A stretch of DNA of 64,000 nucleotides from Brachycybe producta (Eukaryota; Arthropoda; Diplopoda; Playtdesmida; Andrognathidae). The DNA is taken from the NCBI GenBank assembly GCA_036925085.1, contig JAUPFP010000002.1, positions 8,645,890 to 8,709,889 of the forward strand, written 5' to 3'. The stretch's first letter is position 1, and the number at the start of each line of letters is the position of its first letter. The position numbers and the translations under genes are program-made. Positions 33,723 to 47,200 of the stretch are shown here, in pieces. The notes beneath the pieces were generated by a model that did no database searches, was not told where the DNA came from, and saw only the letters and a list, made by a program, of their open reading frames with translations.

Positions 33723-36404
33723 GAATTGAAGACATTTCAGCATTCCTGAATGTCCAAGGAATGCAATGCATCTAACAGTTCCATTCTACGAAAATTATTA
33801 ACAATTCTCCAAAAATTAAATTCTTCCATGAGTACCCCCCTTGGAAGTTTTTCAAAAAACGGCCAAAAATGAAAGTAACTGGTGTAATTTTTGAAGCATG
33901 CATTGCACACTGGAATTGAAGACATCCCTGCATTCCTGATTGCCCAAGGAATGCAATGCATCTAAAAGCTTCACTCTACGTCTATTAGTTCATTTGGAAT
34001 TAATTTTCAAAGTTACATATCCATGCACAAGCAATGTCATGCATAGACACTTCAATGATGTCCACTTTGAACTGGTGTCATTTTTGAACCATGCAGAGCA
34101 CACAGGAATTGAAGACATTTCTGCATTCCTGAATGTCCAAAGAATGCAATGCATCTAACAGTTCCATTCTACGAAAATTATTAATAATTCTCCAAAAATT
34201 AAATTCTTCCATGAGTACCCCCCTTGGAAGTTTTTCAAAAAACGGCCAAAAATGAAAGTAACTGGTGTAAGTTTTGAAGCATGCATTGCACACTGGAATT
34301 GAAGACATCCCTGCATTCCTGATTGCCCAAGGAATGCAATGCATCTAAAAGCTTCACTCTACGTCTATTAGTTCATTTGGAATTAATTTTCAAAGTTACA
34401 TGTCCATGCACAAGCAATGTCAAGCATAGACACTTCAATGATGTCCACTTTGAACTCGTGTCATTTTTGAACCATGCAGAGCACACAGGAATTGAAGACA
34501 TTTCTGCATTCCTGAATGTCCAAGGAATGCAATGCATCTAACAGTTCCATTCTACGAAAATTATTAACAATTCTCCAAAAATGAAATTCTTCCATGAGTA
34601 CCCCCCTTGGAAGTTTTTCAAAAAACGGCCAAAAATGAAAGTAACTGGTGTAATTTTTGAAGCATGCATTGCACACTGGAATTGAAGACATCCCTGCATT
34701 CCTGATTGCCCAAGGAATGCAATGCATCTAAAAGCTTCACTCTACGTCTATTAGTTCATTTGGAATTAATTTTCAAAGTTACATGTCCATGCACAAGCAA
34801 TGTCAAGCATAGACACTTCAATGATGTCCACTTTGAACTCGTGTCATTTTTGAACCATGCAGAGCACACAGGAATTGAAGACATTTCTGCATTCCTGAAT
34901 GTCCAAGGAATGCAATGCATCTAACAGTTCCATTCTACGAAAATTATTAACAATTCTCCAAAAATTAAATTCTTCCATGAGTACCCCCCTTGGAAGTTTT
35001 TCAAAAAACGGCCAAAAATGAAAGTAACTGGTGTAATTTTTGAAGCATGCATTGCACACTGGAATTGAAGACATCCCTGCATTCCTGATTGCCCAAGGAA
35101 TGCAATGCATCTAAAAGCTTCACTCTACGTCTATTAGTTCATTTGGAATTAATTTTCAAAGTTACATGTCCATGCACAAGCAATGTCAAGCATAGACACT
35201 TCAATGATGTCCACTTTGAACTCGTGTCATTTTTGAACCATGCAGAGCACACAGGAATTGAAGACATTTCTGCATTCCTGAATGTCCAAGGAATGCAATG
35301 CATCTAACAGTTCCATTCTACAAAAATTATTAACAATTCTCCAAAAATTATATTCTTCCATGAGTACCCCCCTTGGAAGTTTTTCAAAAAACGGCCAAAA
35401 ATTAAAGTAACTGGTGTAATTTTTGAAGCATGCATTGCACACTGGAATTGAAGACATCCCTGCATTCCTGATTGCCCAAGGAATGCAATGCATCTAAAAG
35501 CTTCACTCTACGTCTATTAGTTCATTTGGAATTAATTTTCAAAGTTACATATCCATGCACAAGCAATGTCATGCATAGACACTTCAATGATGTCCACTTT
35601 GAACTGGTGTCATTTTTGAACCATGCAGAGCACACAGGAATTGAAGACATTTCTGCATTCCTGAATGTCCAAGGAATGCAATGCATCTAACAGTTCCATT
35701 CTACGAAAATTATTAACAATTCTCCAAAAATTAAATTCTTCCATGAGTACCCCCCTTGGAAGTTTTTCAAAAAACGGCCAAAAATGAAAGTAACTGGTGT
35801 AATTTTTGAAGCATGCATTGCACACTGGAATTGAAGACATCCCTGCATTCCTGATTGCCCAAGGAATGCAATGCATCTAAAAGCTTCACTCTACGTCTAT
35901 TAGTTCATTTGGAATTAATTTTCAAAGTTACATGTCCATGCACAAGCAATGTCAAGCATAGACACTTCAATGATGTCCACTTTGAACTCGTGTCATTTTT
36001 GAACCATGCAGAGCACACAGGAATTGAAGACATTTCTGCATTCCTGAATGTCCAAGGAATGCAATGCATCTAACAGTTCCATTCTACGAAAATTATTAAC
36101 AATTCTCCAAAAATTAAATTCTTCCATGAGTACCCCCCCTTGAAAGTTTTTCAAAAAACGGCCAAAAATGAAAGTAACTGGTGTAATTTTTGAAGCATGC
36201 ATTGCACACTGGAATTGAAGACATCCCTGCATTCCTGATTGCCCAAGGAATGCAATGCATCTAAAAGCTTCACTCTACGTCTATTAGTTCATTTGGAATT
36301 AATTTTCAAAGTTACATGTCCATGCACAAGCAATGTCAAGCATAGACACTTCAATGATGTCCACTTTGAACTCGTGTCATTTTTGAACCATGCAGAGCAC
36401 ACAG
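33723..36404. repeat. 7-monomer higher-order repeat (2681 bp), copy 1
   Basis: Seven monomers in an order that recurs next door. Markers in order: GACATTTCAGC at the start, GTAAGTTTTG at 34267, AAAATGAAATTC near 34577, TACAAAAATT with AAATTATATTC and AAAATTAAAG near 35331-35405, and CCTTGAAAG near 36140. This copy is 2682 bp because of one extra C in the C-run near 36139. Confidence 0.92.
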
Positions 36405-39085
36405 GAATTGAAGACATTTCAGCATTCCTGAATGTCCAAGGAATGCAATGCATCTAACAGTTCCATTCTACGAAAATTATTAACAATTCTCCAAAAATTA
36501 AATTCTTCCATGAGTACCCCCCTTGGAAGTTTTTCAAAAAACGGCCAAAAATGAAAGTAACTGGTGTAATTTTTGAAGCATGCATTGCACACTGGAATTG
36601 AAGACATCCCTGCATTCCTGATTGCCCAAGGAATGCAATGCATCTAAAAGCTTCACTCTACGTCTATTAGTTCATTTGGAATTAATTTTCAAAGTTACAT
36701 ATCCATGCACAAGCAATGTCATGCATAGACACTTCAATGATGTCCACTTTGAACTGGTGTCATTTTTGAACCATGCAGAGCACACAGGAATTGAAGACAT
36801 TTCTGCATTCCTGAATGTCCAAAGAATGCAATGCATCTAACAGTTCCATTCTACGAAAATTATTAACAATTCTCCAAAAATTAAATTCTTCCATGAGTAC
36901 CCCCCTTGGAAGTTTTTCAAAAAACGGCCAAAAATGAAAGTAACTGGTGTAAGTTTTGAAGCATGCATTGCACACTGGAATTGAAGACATCCCTGCATTC
37001 CTGATTGCCCAAGGAATGCAATGCATCTAAAAGCTTCACTCTACGTCTATTAGTTCATTTGGAATTAATTTTCAAAGTTACATGTCCATGCACAAGCAAT
37101 GTCAAGCATAGACACTTCAATGATGTCCACTTTGAACTCGTGTCATTTTTGAACCATGCAGAGCACACAGGAATTGAAGACATTTCTGCATTCCTGAATG
37201 TCCAAGGAATGCAATGCATCTAACAGTTCCATTCTACGAAAATTATTAACAATTCTCCAAAAATGAAATTCTTCCATGAGTACCCCCCTTGGAAGTTTTT
37301 CAAAAAACGGCCAAAAATGAAAGTAACTGGTGTAATTTTTGAAGCATGCATTGCACACTGGAATTGAAGACATCCCTGCATTCCTGATTGCCCAAGGAAT
37401 GCAATGCATCTAAAAGCTTCACTCTACGTCTATTAGTTCATTTGGAATTAATTTTCAAAGTTACATGTCCATGCACAAGCAATGTCAAGCATAGACACTT
37501 CAATGATGTCCACTTTGAACTCGTGTCATTTTTGAACCATGCAGAGCACACAGGAATTGAAGACATTTCTGCATTCCTGAATGTCCAAGGAATGCAATGC
37601 ATCTAACAGTTCCATTCTACGAAAATTATTAACAATTCTCCAAAAATTAAATTCTTCCATGAGTACCCCCCTTGGAAGTTTTTCAAAAAACGGCCAAAAA
37701 TGAAAGTAACTGGTGTAATTTTTGAAGCATGCATTGCACACTGGAATTGAAGACATCCCTGCATTCCTGATTGCCCAAGGAATGCAATGCATCTAAAAGC
37801 TTCACTCTACGTCTATTAGTTCATTTGGAATTAATTTTCAAAGTTACATGTCCATGCACAAGCAATGTCAAGCATAGACACTTCAATGATGTCCACTTTG
37901 AACTCGTGTCATTTTTGAACCATGCAGAGCACACAGGAATTGAAGACATTTCTGCATTCCTGAATGTCCAAGGAATGCAATGCATCTAACAGTTCCATTC
38001 TACAAAAATTATTAACAATTCTCCAAAAATTATATTCTTCCATGAGTACCCCCCTTGGAAGTTTTTCAAAAAACGGCCAAAAATTAAAGTAACTGGTGTA
38101 ATTTTTGAAGCATGCATTGCACACTGGAATTGAAGACATCCCTGCATTCCTGATTGCCCAAGGAATGCAATGCATCTAAAAGCTTCACTCTACGTCTATT
38201 AGTTCATTTGGAATTAATTTTCAAAGTTACATATCCATGCACAAGCAATGTCATGCATAGACACTTCAATGATGTCCACTTTGAACTGGTGTCATTTTTG
38301 AACCATGCAGAGCACACAGGAATTGAAGACATTTCTGCATTCCTGAATGTCCAAGGAATGCAATGCATCTAACAGTTCCATTCTACGAAAATTATTAACA
38401 ATTCTCCAAAAATTAAATTCTTCCATGAGTACCCCCCTTGGAAGTTTTTCAAAAAACGGCCAAAAATGAAAGTAACTGGTGTAATTTTTGAAGCATGCAT
38501 TGCACACTGGAATTGAAGACATCCCTGCATTCCTGATTGCCCAAGGAATGCAATGCATCTAAAAGCTTCACTCTACGTCTATTAGTTCATTTGGAATTAA
38601 TTTTCAAAGTTACATGTCCATGCACAAGCAATGTCAAGCATAGACACTTCAATGATGTCCACTTTGAACTCGTGTCATTTTTGAACCATGCAGAGCACAC
38701 AGGAATTGAAGACATTTCTGCATTCCTGAATGTCCAAGGAATGCAATGCATCTAACAGTTCCATTCTACGAAAATTATTAACAATTCTCCAAAAATTAAA
38801 TTCTTCCATGAGTACCCCCCTTGAAAGTTTTTCAAAAAACGGCCAAAAATGAAAGTAACTGGTGTAATTTTTGAAGCATGCATTGCACACTGGAATTGAA
38901 GACATCCCTGCATTCCTGATTGCCCAAGGAATGCAATGCATCTAAAAGCTTCACTCTACGTCTATTAGTTCATTTGGAATTAATTTTCAAAGTTACATGT
39001 CCATGCACAAGCAATGTCAAGCATAGACACTTCAATGATGTCCACTTTGAACTCGTGTCATTTTTGAACCATGCAGAGCACACAG
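36405..39085. repeat. 7-monomer higher-order repeat (2681 bp), copy 2
   Basis: The same marker order as copy 1, at an exact offset of 2681-2682 bp: GACATTTCAGC at its start and GTAAGTTTTG at 36949. Copies of the higher-order unit resemble each other more than neighbouring monomers do, the usual sign of higher-order array growth. Confidence 0.92.
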
Positions 39086-41215
39086 GAATTGAAGACATTT
39101 CAGCATTCCTGAATGTCCAAGGAATGCAATGCATCTAACAGTTCCATTCTACGAAAATTATTAACAATTCTCCAAAAATTAAATTCTTCCATGAGTACCC
39201 CCCTTGGAAGTTTTTCAAAAAACGGCCAAAAATGAAAGTAACTGGTGTAATTTTTGAAGCATGCATTGCACACTGGAATTGAAGACATCCCTGCATTCCT
39301 GATTGCCCAAGGAATGCAATGCATCTAAAAGCTTCACTCTACGTCTATTAGTTCATTTGGAATTAATTTTCAAAGTTACATATCCATGCACAAGCAATGT
39401 CATGCATAGACACTTCAATGATGTCCACTTTGAACTGGTGTCATTTTTGAACCATGCAGAGCACACAGGAATTGAAGACATTTCTGCATTCCTGAATGTC
39501 CAAAGAATGCAATGCATCTAACAGTTCCATTCTACGAAAATTATTAACAATTCTCCAAAAATTAAATTCTTCCATGAGTACCCCCCTTGGAAGTTTTTCA
39601 AAAAACGGCCAAAAATGAAAGTAACTGGTGTAAGTTTTGAAGCATGCATTGCACACTGGAATTGAAGACATCCCTGCATTCCTGATTGCCCAAGGAATGC
39701 AATGCATCTAAAAGCTTCACTCTACGTCTATTAGTTCATTTGGAATTAATTTTCAAAGTTACATGTCCATGCACAAGCAATGTCAAGCATAGACACTTCA
39801 ATGATGTCCACTTTGAACTCGTGTCATTTTTGAACCATGCAGAGCACACAGGAATTGAAGACATTTCTGCATTCCTGAATGTCCAAGGAATGCAATGCAT
39901 CTAACAGTTCCATTCTACGAAAATTATTAACAATTCTCCAAAAATGAAATTCTTCCATGAGTACCCCCCTTGGAAGTTTTTCAAAAAACGGCCAAAAATG
40001 AAAGTAACTGGTGTAATTTTTGAAGCATGCATTGCACACTGGAATTGAAGACATCCCTGCATTCCTGATTGCCCAAGGAATGCAATGCATCTAAAAGCTT
40101 CACTCTACGTCTATTAGTTCATTTGGAATTAATTTTCAAAGTTACATGTCCATGCACAAGCAATGTCAAGCATAGACACTTCAATGATGTCCACTTTGAA
40201 CTCGTGTCATTTTTGAACCATGCAGAGCACACAGGAATTGAAGACATTTCTGCATTCCTGAATGTCCAAGGAATGCAATGCATCTAACAGTTCCATTCTA
40301 CGAAAATTATTAACAATTCTCCAAAAATTAAATTCTTCCATGAGTACCCCCCTTGGAAGTTTTTCAAAAAACGGCCAAAAATGAAAGTAACTGGTGTAAT
40401 TTTTGAAGCATGCATTGCACACTGGAATTGAAGACATCCCTGCATTCCTGATTGCCCAAGGAATGCAATGCATCTAAAAGCTTCACTCTACGTCTATTAG
40501 TTCATTTGGAATTAATTTTCAAAGTTACATGTCCATGCACAAGCAATGTCAAGCATAGACACTTCAATGATGTCCACTTTGAACTCGTGTCATTTTTGAA
40601 CCATGCAGAGCACACAGGAATTGAAGACATTTCTGCATTCCTGAATGTCCAAGGAATGCAATGCATCTAACAGTTCCATTCTACAAAAATTATTAACAAT
40701 TCTCCAAAAATTATATTCTTCCATGAGTACCCCCCTTGGAAGTTTTTCAAAAAACGGCCAAAAATTAAAGTAACTGGTGTAATTTTTGAAGCATGCATTG
40801 CACACTGGAATTGAAGACATCCCTGCATTCCTGATTGCCCAAGGAATGCAATGCATCTAAAAGCTTCACTCTACGTCTATTAGTTCATTTGGAATTAATT
40901 TTCAAAGTTACATATCCATGCACAAGCAATGTCATGCATAGACACTTCAATGATGTCCACTTTGAACTGGTGTCATTTTTGAACCATGCAGAGCACACAG
41001 GAATTGAAGACATTTCTGCATTCCTGAATGTCCAAGGAATGCAATGCATCTAACAGTTCCATTCTACGAAAATTATTAACAATTCTCCAAAAATTAAATT
41101 CTTCCATGAGTACCCCCCTTGGAAGTTTTTCAAAAAACGGCCAAAAATGAAAGTAACTGGTGTAATTTTTGAAGCATGCATTGCACACTGGAATTGAAGA
41201 CATCCCTGCATTCCT
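39086..41215. repeat. 7-monomer higher-order repeat, partial copy 3
   Basis: The marker order is kept for about five and a half monomers (GACATTTCAGC at the start, GTAAGTTTTG at 39630, the TACAAAAATT monomer near 40683). It then breaks at about 41216, where monomers with GATTGTCCAAGG, CTATGTCC and TTTTCGAAGTTTC take over. Confidence 0.88.
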
Positions 41216-44200
41216 GATTGTCCAAGGAATGCAATGCATCTAAAAGCTTCACTCTATGTCCATTAGTTCATTTGGAATTAATTTTCGAAGTTTCATGTCC
41301 ATGCACAAGCAATGTCAAGCATAGACACTTCAATGATGTCCACTTTGAACTGGTGTCATTTTTGAACCATGCAGAGCACACAGGAATTGAAGACATTTCT
41401 GCATTCCTGAATGTCCAAAGAATGCAATGCATCTAACAGTTCCATTCTACGAAAATTATTAACAATTCTCCAAAAATTAAATTCTTTCATGAGTACCCCC
41501 CTTGGAAGTTTTTCAAAAAACGGCCAAAAATGAAAGTAACTTGTGTAATTTTTGAAGCATGCATTGCACACTGGAATTGAAGACATCCCTGCATTCCTGA
41601 TTGTCCAAGGAATGCAATGCATCTAAAAGCTTCACTCTATGTCCATTAGTTCATTTGGAATTAATTTTCGAAGTTTCATGTCCATGCACAAGCAATGTCA
41701 AGCATAGACACTTCAATGATGTCCACTTTGAACTGGTGTCATTTTTGAACCATGCAGAGCACACAGGAATTGAAGACATTTCTGCATTCCTGAATGTCCA
41801 AGGAATGCAATGCATCTATCAGTTCCATTCTACGAAAATTATTAACAATTCTCCAAAAATGAAATTCTTCCATGAGTACCCCCCTTGGAAGTTTTTCAAA
41901 AAACGGCCAAAAATGAAAGTAACTGGTGTAATTTTTGAAGCATGCATTGCACACTGGAATTGAAGACATCCCTGCATTCCTGATTGCCCAAGGAATGCAA
42001 TGCATCTAAAAGCTTCACTCTACGTCTATTAGTTCATTTGGAATTAATTTTCAAAGTTACATGTCCATGCACAAGCAATGTCAAGCATAGACACTTCAAT
42101 GATGTCCACTTTGAACTCGTGTCATTTTTGAACCATGCAGAGCACACAGGAATTGAAGACATTTCTGCATTCCTGAATGTCCAAGGAATGCAATGCATCT
42201 AACAGTTCCATTCTACGAAAATTATTAACAATTCTCCAAAAATTAAATTCTTCCATGAGTACCCCCCTTGGAAGTTTTTCAAAAAACGGCCAAAAATGAA
42301 AGTAACTGGTGTAATTTTTGAAGCATGCATTGCACACTGGAATTGAAGACATCCCTGCATTCCTGATTGCCCAAGGAATGCAATGCATCTAAAAGCTTCA
42401 CTCTACGTCTATTAGTTCATTTGGAATTAATTTTCAAAGTTACATATCCATGCACAAGCAATGTCATGCATAGACACTTCAATGATGTCCACTTTGAACT
42501 GGTGTCATTTTTGAACCATGCAGAGCACACAGGAATTGAAGACATTTCTGCATTCCTGAATGTCCAAAGAATGCAATGCATCTAACAGTTCCATTCTACG
42601 AAAATAATTAACAATTCTCCAAAAATTAAATTCTTTCATGAGTACCCCCCTTGGAAGTTTTTCAAAAAACGGCCAAAAATGAAAGTAACTGGTGTAATTT
42701 TTGAAGCATGCATTGCACACTGGAATTGAAGACATCCCTGCATTCCTGATTGCACAAGGAATGCAATGCATCTAAAAGCTTCACTCTACGTCTATTAGTT
42801 CATTTGGAATTAATTTTCAAAGTTACATGTCCATGCACAAGCAATGTCAAGCATAGACACTTCAATGATGTCCACTTTGAACTCGTGTCATTTTTGAACC
42901 ATGCAGAGCACACAGGAATTGAAGACATTTCTGCATTCCTGAATGTTCAAGGAATGCAATGCATCTAACAGTTCCATTCTACGAAAATTATTAACAATTC
43001 TCCAAAAATTAAATTCTTCCATGAGTACCCCCCTTGGAAGTTTTTCAAAAAATGGCCAAAAATGAAAGTAACTGGTGTAATTTTTGAAGCATGCATTGCA
43101 CACTGGAATTGAAGACATCACTGCATTCCTGATTGCCCAAGGAATGCAATGCATCTAAAAGCTTCACTCTACGTCTATTAGTTCATTTGGAATTAATTTT
43201 CAAAGTTACATGTCCATGCACAAGCAATGTCAAGCATAGACACTTCAATGATGTCCACTTTGAACTCGTGTCATTTTTGAACCATGCAGAGCACACAGGA
43301 ATTGAAGACATTTCTGCATTCCTGAATGTCCAAGGAATGCAATGCATCTAACAGTTCCATTCTACGAAAATTATTAACAATTCTCCAAAAATGAAATTCT
43401 TCCATGAGTACCCCCCTTGGAAGTTTTTCAAAAAACGGCCAAAAATGAAAGTAACTGGTGTAATTTTTTAAGCATGCATTGCACACTGGAATTGAAGACA
43501 TCCCTGCATTCCTGATTGCCCAAGGAATGCAATGCATCTAAAAGCTTCACTCTACGTCTATTAGCTCATTTGGAATTAATTTTCAAAGTTACATGTAGTT
43601 GCACAAGCAATGTCAAGCATAGACACTTCAATGATGTCCACTTTGAACTCGTGTCATTTTTGAACCATGCAGAGCACACAGGAATTGAAGACATTTCTGC
43701 ATTCCTGAATGTTCAAGGAATGCAATGCATCTAACAGTTCCATTCTACGAAAATTATTAACAATTCTCCAAAAATTAAATTCTTCCATGAGTACCACCCT
43801 TGGAAGTTTTTCAAAAAATGGCCAAAAATGAAAGTAACTGGTGTAATTTTTGAAGCATGCATTGCACACTAGAATTGAAGACATCCCTGCATTCCTGATT
43901 GCCCAAGGAATGCAATGCATCTAAAAGCTTCACTCTACGTCTATTAGTTCATTTGGAATTAATTTTCAAAGTTACATGTCCATGCACAAGCAATGTCAAG
44001 CATAGACACTTCAATGATGTCCACTTTGAACTCGTGTCATTTTTGAACCATGCAGAGCACACAGGAATTGAAGACATTTCTGCATTCCTGAATGTCCAAG
44101 GAATGCAATGCATCTAACAGTTCCATTCTACGAAAATTATTAACAATTCTCCAAAAATTAAATTCTTCCATGAGTACCCCCCTTGGAAGTTTTTCAAAAA

Positions 44201-47200
44201 ACGGCCAAAAATGAAAGTAACTGGTGTAATTTTTGAAGCATGCATTGCACACTGGAATTGAAGACATCCCTGCATTCCTGATTGCCCAAGGAATGCAATG
44301 CATCTAAAAGCTTCACTCTACGTCTATTAGTTCATTTGGAATTAATTTTCAAAGTTACATGTCCATGCACAAGCAATGTCAAGCATAGACACTTCAATGA
44401 TGTCCACTTTGAACTCGTGTCATTTTTGAACCATGCAGAGCACACAGGAATTGAAGACATTTCTGCATTCCTGAATGTCCAAGGAATGCAATGCATCTAA
44501 CAGTTCCATTCTACGAAAATTATTAACAATTCTCCAAAAATTAAATTCTTCCATGAGTACCCCCCTTGGAAGTTTTTCAAAAAACGGCCAAAAATTAAAG
44601 TAACTGGTGTAATTTTTGAAGCATGCATTGCACACTGGAATTGAAGACATCCCTGCATTCCTGATTGCCCAAGGAATGCAATGCATCTAAAAGCTTCACT
44701 CTACGTCTATTAGTTCATTTGGAATTAATTTTCAAAGTTACATATCCATGCACAAGCAATGTCATGCATAGACACTTCAATGATGTCCACTTTGAACTGG
44801 TGTCATTTTTGAACCATGCAGAGCACACAGGAATTGAAGACATTTCTGCATTCCTGAATGTCCAAGGAATGCAATGCATCTAACAGTTCCATTCTACGAA
44901 AATTATTAACAATTCTCCAAAAATTAAATTCTTCCATGAGTACCCCCCTTGGAAGTTTTTCAAAAAACGGCCAAAAATGAAAGTAACTGGTGTAATTTTT
45001 GAAGCATGCATTGCACACTGGAATTGAAGACATCCCTGCATTCCTGATTGCCCAAGGAATGCAATGCATCTAAAAGCTTCACTCTACGTCTATTAGTTCA
45101 TTTGGAATTAATTTTCAAAGTTACATGTCCATGCACAAGCAATGTCAAGCATAGACACTTCAATGATGTCCACTTTGAACTCGTGTCATTTTTGAACCAT
45201 GCAGAGCACACAGGAATTGAAGACATTTCTGCATTCCTGAATGTCCAAGGAATGCAATGCATCTAACAGTTCCATTCTACGAAAATTATTAACAATTCTC
45301 CAAAAATTAAATTCTTCCATGAGTACCCCCCTTGAAAGTTTTTCAAAAAACGGCCAAAAATGAAAGTAACTGGTGTAATTTTTGAAGCATGCATTGCACA
45401 CTGGAATTGAAGACATCCCTGCATTCCTGATTGCCCAAGGAATGCAATGCATCTAAAAGCTTCACTCTACGTCTATTAGTTCATTTGGAATTAATTTTCA
45501 AAGTTACATGTCCATGCACAAGCAATGTCAAGCATAGACACTTCAATGATGTCCACTTTGAACTCGTGTCATTTTTGAACCATGCAGAGCACACAGGAAT
45601 TGAAGACATTTCTGCATTCCTGAATGTCCAAGGAATGCAATGCATCTAACAGTTCCATTCTACGAAAATTATTAACAATTCTCCAAAAATTAAATTCTTC
45701 CATGAGTACCCCCCCTTGGAAGTTTTTCAAAAAACGGCCAAAAATGAAAGTAACTGGTGTAATTTTTGAAGCATGCATTGCACACTGGAATTGAAGACAT
45801 CCCTGCATTCCTGATTGCCCAAGGAATGCAATGCATCTAAAAGCTTCACTCTACGTCTATTAGTTCATTTGGAATTAATTTTCAAAGTTACATGTCCATG
45901 CACAAGCAATGTCAAGCATAGACACTTCAATGATGTCCACTTTGAACTCGTGTCATTTTTGAACCATGCAGAGCACACAGGAATTGAAGACATTTCTGCA
46001 TTCCTGAATGTCCAAGGAATGCAATGCATCTAACAGTTCCATTCTACGAAAATTATTAACAATTCTCCAAAAATTAAATTCTTCCATGAGTACCCCCCTT
46101 GGAAGTTTTTCAAAAAACGGCCAAAAATGAAAGTAACTGGTGTAATTTTTGAAGCATGCATTGCACACTGGAATTGAAGACATCCCTGCATTCCTGATTG
46201 CCCAAGGAATGCAATGCATCTAAAAGCTTCACTCTACGTCTATTAGTTCATTTGGAATTAATTTTCAAAGTTACATGTCCATGCACAAGCAATGTCAAGC
46301 ATAGACACTTCAATGATGTCCACTTTGAACTCGTGTCATTTTTGAACCATGCAGAGCACACAGGAATTGAAGACATTTCTGCATTCCTGAATGTCCAAGG
46401 AATGCAATGCATCTAACAGTTCCATTCTACGAAAATTATTAACAATTCTCCAAAAATTAAATTCTTCCATGAGTACCCCCCTTGGAAGTTTTTCAAAAAA
46501 CGGCCAAAAATGAAAGTAACTGGTGTAATTTTTGAAGCATGCATTGCACACTGGAATTGAAGACATCCCTGCATTCCTGATTGCCCAAGGAATGCAATGC
46601 ATCTAAAAGCTTCACTCTACGTCTATTAGTTCATTTGGAATTAATTTTCAAAGTTACATATCCATGCACAAGCAATGTCATGCATAGACACTTCAATGAT
46701 GTCCACTTTGAACTGGTGTCATTTTTGAACCATGCAGAGCACACAGGAATTGAAGACATTTCTGCATTCCTGAATGTCCAAAGAATGCAATGCATCTAAC
46801 AGTTCCATTCTACGAAAATAATTAACAATTCTCCAAAAATTAAATTCTTTCATGAGTACCCCCCTTGGAAGTTTTTCAAAAAACGGCCAAAAATGAAAGT
46901 AACTGGTGTAATTTTTGAAGCATGCATTGCACACTGGAATTGAAGACATCCCTGCATTCCTGATTGCACAAGGAATGCAATGCATCTAAAAGCTTCACTC
47001 TACGTCTATTAGTTCATTTGGAATTAATTTTCAAAGTTACATGTCCATGCACAAGCAATGTCAAGCATAGACACTTCAATGATGTCCACTTTGAACTCGT
47101 GTCATTTTTGAACCATGCAGAGCACACAGGAATTGAAGACATTTCTGCATTCCTGAATGTCCAAGGAATGCAATGCATCTAACAGTTCCATTCTACGAAA

